From contig JALOQG010000143.1 in the NCBI GenBank assembly GCA_025453505.1, forward strand, positions 1 through 17,886: 17,886 bases of DNA, written 5' to 3'. Under the pieces are notes generated by a model, which ran no database searches, was not told the DNA's origin, and was given only the letters and a program-made list of their open reading frames with translations. Origin of the DNA: Myxococcota bacterium (GTDB lineage Bacteria > Myxococcota_A > UBA9160 > PR03). The translations under genes and the position numbers were made by a program. Shown one piece after another: positions 15,475 through 17,886 of this stretch. Numbering within the stretch: position 1 is the first letter of the stretch; every line of letters begins with the position of its first letter.

Positions 15475-16115
15475 GGCTTCTCGCAGCCGGGTCCGAGCGC
15501 GCGTTCGGCGAGGCGGCGAATGCCTGCGTTTCGCAGCGCCCGCCGATCCTCGCTGGGATCGAGCAGCGAGAGCAGCAGGTTGCCGTGCAGCGCCGACGCC
15601 AGCGCGGCGGCCAGCGCGGCGACGTCGGGATCGTCGCCGGCGATCTCCTCGAGCGAGCCACGCACGTCGCGCACGAACTCGTCCACGAGCCCGAGCAGCG
15701 GCCGCTGCAGGCGCGTGCGCAGCTCGGGCGACTCGAAGACCCAGCGCACGATCGACTGGATCACCTCGCGATGCGTCGAGACGAACGCCTCGTAGACGTC
15801 GAAGAGTTCGAAGAAGCGGGTGCGCGGGTCGATGTGCTCGACGGTGCGCTTGAGCTCTGCGAGGAACGGGACCAGCATCGAGCGGAACGCTTCCTGGAAC
15901 AGCGAGTCCTTGTCGCCGAAATGCCAGAAGATCGCCGCGCGCGACACGCCGGCGCGCGTCGCGATCGCGGAGATGCTGGTGCGCTCGTAGCCGCGCGCGG
16001 CGAAGAGCGCGACGGCCGCTTCGAGGATGCGCGCCTGGGTGTCGGCCTTGCGGCCGTCGCCGGCGCCGCCCCTGCGCCGACGGAGCACGGGCGGATCGGA
16101 TGCGTCGGATTCCAC
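15471..16115 (-). CDS. TetR/AcrR-family transcriptional regulator within the hopanoid operon
   Basis: A 214-residue regulator with an N-terminal TetR helix-turn-helix at about residues 24-75 (RILEAAVALFAARGYERTSI, then AIATRAGVSRAAIFWHFGDK) and a helical C-terminal ligand-binding and dimerisation domain. The ligand is unknown; its place suggests an isoprenoid or lipid signal. The start is uncertain. An ATG at 16181 gives 22 more residues, but that stretch has poor third-position GC and looks non-coding. The GTG at 16115 has AGGAG 9 nt upstream and gives a normal length; a GTG at 16121 is also in frame. The palindromic site at 16183-16208 lies just upstream, consistent with autoregulation. The stop overlaps the hpnC start (GTGA), so the regulator is made together with downstream biosynthetic enzymes. 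Confidence 0.9.
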   Translation of the reverse strand: MESDASDPPVLRRRRGGAGDGRKADTQARILEAAVALFAARGYERTSISAIATRAGVSRAAIFWHFGDKDSLFQEAFRSMLVPFLAELKRTVEHIDPRTRFFELFDVYEAFVSTHREVIQSIVRWVFESPELRTRLQRPLLGLVDEFVRDVRGSLEEIAGDDPDVAALAAALASALHGNLLLSLLDPSEDRRALRNAGIRRLAERALGPGCEKP

Positions 16116-16182
16116 GCTCACCGTCTCCTGTGCCGAAGGGCGCCCCAGTGTTCCAATCCGCTCGAAATCGGACCATTGCATC

Positions 16183-16208
16183 CTGACGGATTGCAATCGC
16201 TGCGTCAG
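16183..16208. promoter_or_regulatory. Candidate TetR operator (nested inverted repeats) upstream of the regulator gene
   Basis: CTGACG (16183-16188) and CGTCAG (16203-16208) form an inverted repeat enclosing the perfect 10-bp palindrome GATTGCAATC (16189-16198). ATTGCA recurs at 16175-16180. The element spans the last bases of the isomerase gene and the gap before the regulator, in a stretch noticeably richer in A and T than its surroundings. Binding by the adjacent TetR protein is inference. An internal promoter for the tetR-hpnH segment could lie here. Confidence 0.4.
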
Positions 16209-17272
16209 CGGTCCCGCGTGGCGCCGAAACTCTCGGCTGCGTCGATCCATTCCCGCAGCGCGGGTCCGATCACACGCGGCAGCCGCGGCACGTCGGAAAC
16301 GCGCCGCGCGCCGAGCAGCAGCAGCATCGAGCGCACGCTCTCGACGAGCCGCTCGGCCGTCTCGAGCACACCGCGCTCGCCGCTCTGCGCATGGGCGCGC
16401 AGGAACGGCAGAGCCAGCGCAGCGGCGTCCGCGCCGAGCGCGAGCGCGCGCACAACGTCGTGCGCGCTGCGGATCCCGCCCGAAGCGATCACGCGCAGGC
16501 CGAGACGCCGCGCGAACACGATCGACGCGGCCGTCGGAACGCCCCACTCGCGCAGCGTCGCGCCGAGCGCGCGTTGCCGCGCCGAGCCGCGCAGCGACTC
16601 GACGCCCGCCCAGCTCGTGCCGCCGGCGCCGGCGACGTCCACCGTCGCGACGCCCGCGTCGCGCAGCCGCGCGAGCGTCGCAGGACCGAAGCCGCAGCCC
16701 GTCTCCTTCACGACGACCGGCACGGGCAGCTCGCGCACGAGCCCCGCGATCGCCGCGAGGCAGCCGCGGAAGTCGCGATCGCCCTCGTCCTGCGCCAGCT
16801 CCTGCGCGGCGTTCAGGTGGACGCAGAGCGCGTCGGCGCCGATCGCCTGGACGAGTTCCGCGACGCGATCGGGTCCGGCTTCGCGCGCCTGCACGGCGCC
16901 GATGTTGCCGAGCAGCAGCACGTCGGGCGCGAGATCGCGCACGCGATAGGTCTCGGTGCACGACGGATCGAGCAGCATCGCGCGCTGCGAGCCGACGCCC
17001 ATGCCGAGTCCACACTTCTGCGCGGCCGTGGCGAGCGCGCGATTCAGCTCGAGCGCACGTGTCGCGCCGCCGCTCATGCCCGCGATCAGGATCGGCGCCT
17101 GGAGGCGGCGGCCGAGCAGCTCGACGCTGGTGTCGACCTCGTCGAGCGAGAGTTCGGGCAGCGCGTCGTGGAAGAGCCGCACCTCTTCGAGCAGCGTCGT
17201 GCCGCGCGACTCGACGTCTTCGTTCGCGCACAGATCGAGGTGCGCGAGCTTGCGCTCGGAGATCGCGCTCAT
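16205..17272 (-). CDS. fni: Type 2 isopentenyl-diphosphate delta-isomerase (FMN-dependent)
   Basis: This 355-residue flavoenzyme interconverts IPP and DMAPP, the starter units for FPP. It is a TIM-barrel IDI-2: N-terminal RKLAHLDLC (7-15), APILIAGMSGG (59-69), GMGVGSQRAM (90-99), GNIGAVQ (122-128), and the catalytic-region HLNAAQE (152-158) with Q157 and E158. Next come GDRDFRG (164-170), VKETGCGF (188-195), the FMN and phosphate loop DVAGAGGTSW (212-221), and IASGGIRSAHD (262-272). It is unrelated to the type 1 (Nudix-like) isomerase. The ATG at 17272 shares ATGA with the upstream hpnD stop. Its placement in the hopanoid operon suggests that precursor balance is co-regulated with triterpenoid synthesis. 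Confidence 0.95.
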   Translation of the reverse strand: MSAISERKLAHLDLCANEDVESRGTTLLEEVRLFHDALPELSLDEVDTSVELLGRRLQAPILIAGMSGGATRALELNRALATAAQKCGLGMGVGSQRAMLLDPSCTETYRVRDLAPDVLLLGNIGAVQAREAGPDRVAELVQAIGADALCVHLNAAQELAQDEGDRDFRGCLAAIAGLVRELPVPVVVKETGCGFGPATLARLRDAGVATVDVAGAGGTSWAGVESLRGSARQRALGATLREWGVPTAASIVFARRLGLRVIASGGIRSAHDVVRALALGADAAALALPFLRAHAQSGERGVLETAERLVESVRSMLLLLGARRVSDVPRLPRVIGPALREWIDAAESFGATRDR

Positions 17273-17886
17273 GCCGTCGCTCCGAGGCCCAGCCAGGTGC
17301 CCGCCGCGATCGCGAGACGGCGCGGCTTCGAGAGACGCCGCGGCGCGTCGAGATTCCGGAAGCCTTCGCGATGCACGGTCTCGAGCAGATGGCGGTAGAT
17401 GCGGCCCATCGCCTCGGCGGGGCGCAGCACGCGCCGATCCTCGGGCGCGAGCGAGCGCTCGGCGCGCTCGTAGAAGATGCGCGCGCGCTCGGCGTAGCAG
17501 GCCAGCAGCAGCCGGACCGCGTCGCCGCGCTCCGCGCGCGCGAGATCCGCCGGCTCGACGCCGAAGCGCGCCAGGTCTTCGCGCGCCAGGTAGACGCGGC
17601 CGCCGCGCGCGTCCTCGCCGACGTCGCGCAGCACGTTCGTGAGCTGCACCGCGATTCCCATGTCCTCGGCGTAGGCCAGCGCGCGCGGGCGATCGGCGCC
17701 GAGCACGCGCACCACGATCAGGCCCACGGTGCTGGCGACGCGGAAGCAGTAGCGGCGCAGGTCCTCGAAGGTCTGCATCGACTCGCCGCGCAGATCGCTC
17801 TCGACGCCGTGCAGCAGCTCGACGAAGAGTTCGCGCGGCAGCGCGTAGCGGCGCACCGCATCGGCGAGCGCGACACCGACGAGATG
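17269..17886 (-). CDS. hpnD: Presqualene diphosphate synthase HpnD, C-terminal part (5' end outside window)
   Basis: The frame runs off the right edge; 205 residues remain. They belong to the squalene/phytoene synthase family, distinct from the HpnC nearby. LFVELLHGVESDLRG, the Tyr-Cys-rich FEDLRRYCFRVASTVGLIVV, and the second acidic motif in QLTNVLRDVGEDARGGRVYL (with DVGED) are all typical of HpnD. So is the C-terminal pattern MGRIYRHLLETVHREGF. HpnD condenses two FPP molecules to presqualene diphosphate, the substrate of HpnC. The first acidic motif and the start are outside the window; the GTG at 17856 is internal, because the family homology continues upstream of it. The stop overlaps the isomerase start (ATGA). 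Confidence 0.9.
   Translation of the reverse strand, partial: HLVGVALADAVRRYALPRELFVELLHGVESDLRGESMQTFEDLRRYCFRVASTVGLIVVRVLGADRPRALAYAEDMGIAVQLTNVLRDVGEDARGGRVYLAREDLARFGVEPADLARAERGDAVRLLLACYAERARIFYERAERSLAPEDRRVLRPAEAMGRIYRHLLETVHREGFRNLDAPRRLSKPRRLAIAAGTWLGLGATA

Noticed and set aside
15475..16176. Extension of the hpnC frame upstream through the TetR region
   Set aside because: The frame stays open, but the translated extension is Arg-rich noise. The TetR gene occupies the same DNA with a clear HTH, and the GTG at 15474 fits HpnC length.
16116..16181. ATG at 16181 as the TetR start
   Set aside because: The extra 22 residues have low third-position GC and no family similarity, and the region contains a palindromic operator-like patch. 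A GTG at 16115 has AGGAG upstream. This is not fully excluded.

Overview
This 17.9-kb window has very high GC content, closely packed genes and many GTG starts. It encodes a nearly complete hopanoid (bacterial triterpenoid) pathway and a protein with a PEP-CTERM-like sorting tail. Together these suggest an uncultured, aerobic or microaerobic Gram-negative bacterium, perhaps a Myxococcota or deltaproteobacteria-like lineage. That placement is inference: no rRNA or other phylogenetic marker is present. I see no tRNA, rRNA, CRISPR array, insertion sequence or phage gene, and no stretch over 300 bases lacks a gene.

The left half (1-8370) is a mosaic of short, mostly unrelated transcription units in alternating orientation. 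It holds the C-terminal part of a GT39-like membrane glycosyltransferase, a cytochrome P450 divergent from a cyclase-family metal hydrolase, and an HSL-type esterase divergent from a TauD/TfdA-like protein that lacks its iron-binding HxD segment. These are followed by an alpha/beta hydrolase overlapping a GatB/YqeY-domain protein, a Nudix hydrolase, and an exported PEP-CTERM-type protein. Intergenic gaps are 8-150 bp. Two convergent pairs end almost on top of each other.

The right half (8401-17886) is one long leftward gene series. In transcription order it runs hpnD (cut by the window edge), type-2 IPP isomerase, TetR regulator, hpnC, hpnE, polyprenyl diphosphate synthase, squalene-hopene cyclase (shc/hpnF), hpnG, hpnH. 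Most junctions are 4-bp ATGA/GTGA overlaps or direct abutments, indicating translational coupling. Together the genes can take IPP/DMAPP to FPP, presqualene diphosphate, hydroxysqualene, squalene, hopene, adenosylhopane and ribosylhopane.

The main oddities are: a TetR regulator inside the biosynthetic series with a palindrome just upstream; an extra C-terminal domain on the radical SAM enzyme HpnH; a squalene-hopene cyclase apparently missing about 18 conserved residues directly after an active-site tryptophan; and the TauD-like protein missing about 50 residues including iron ligands. TATGCT -10-like hexamers lie immediately upstream of three genes, two at leaderless-mRNA distance. I see nothing that amounts to a wholly new system. 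The modified hopanoid operon is the most informative part. Family comparisons are from memory, not from a database search.
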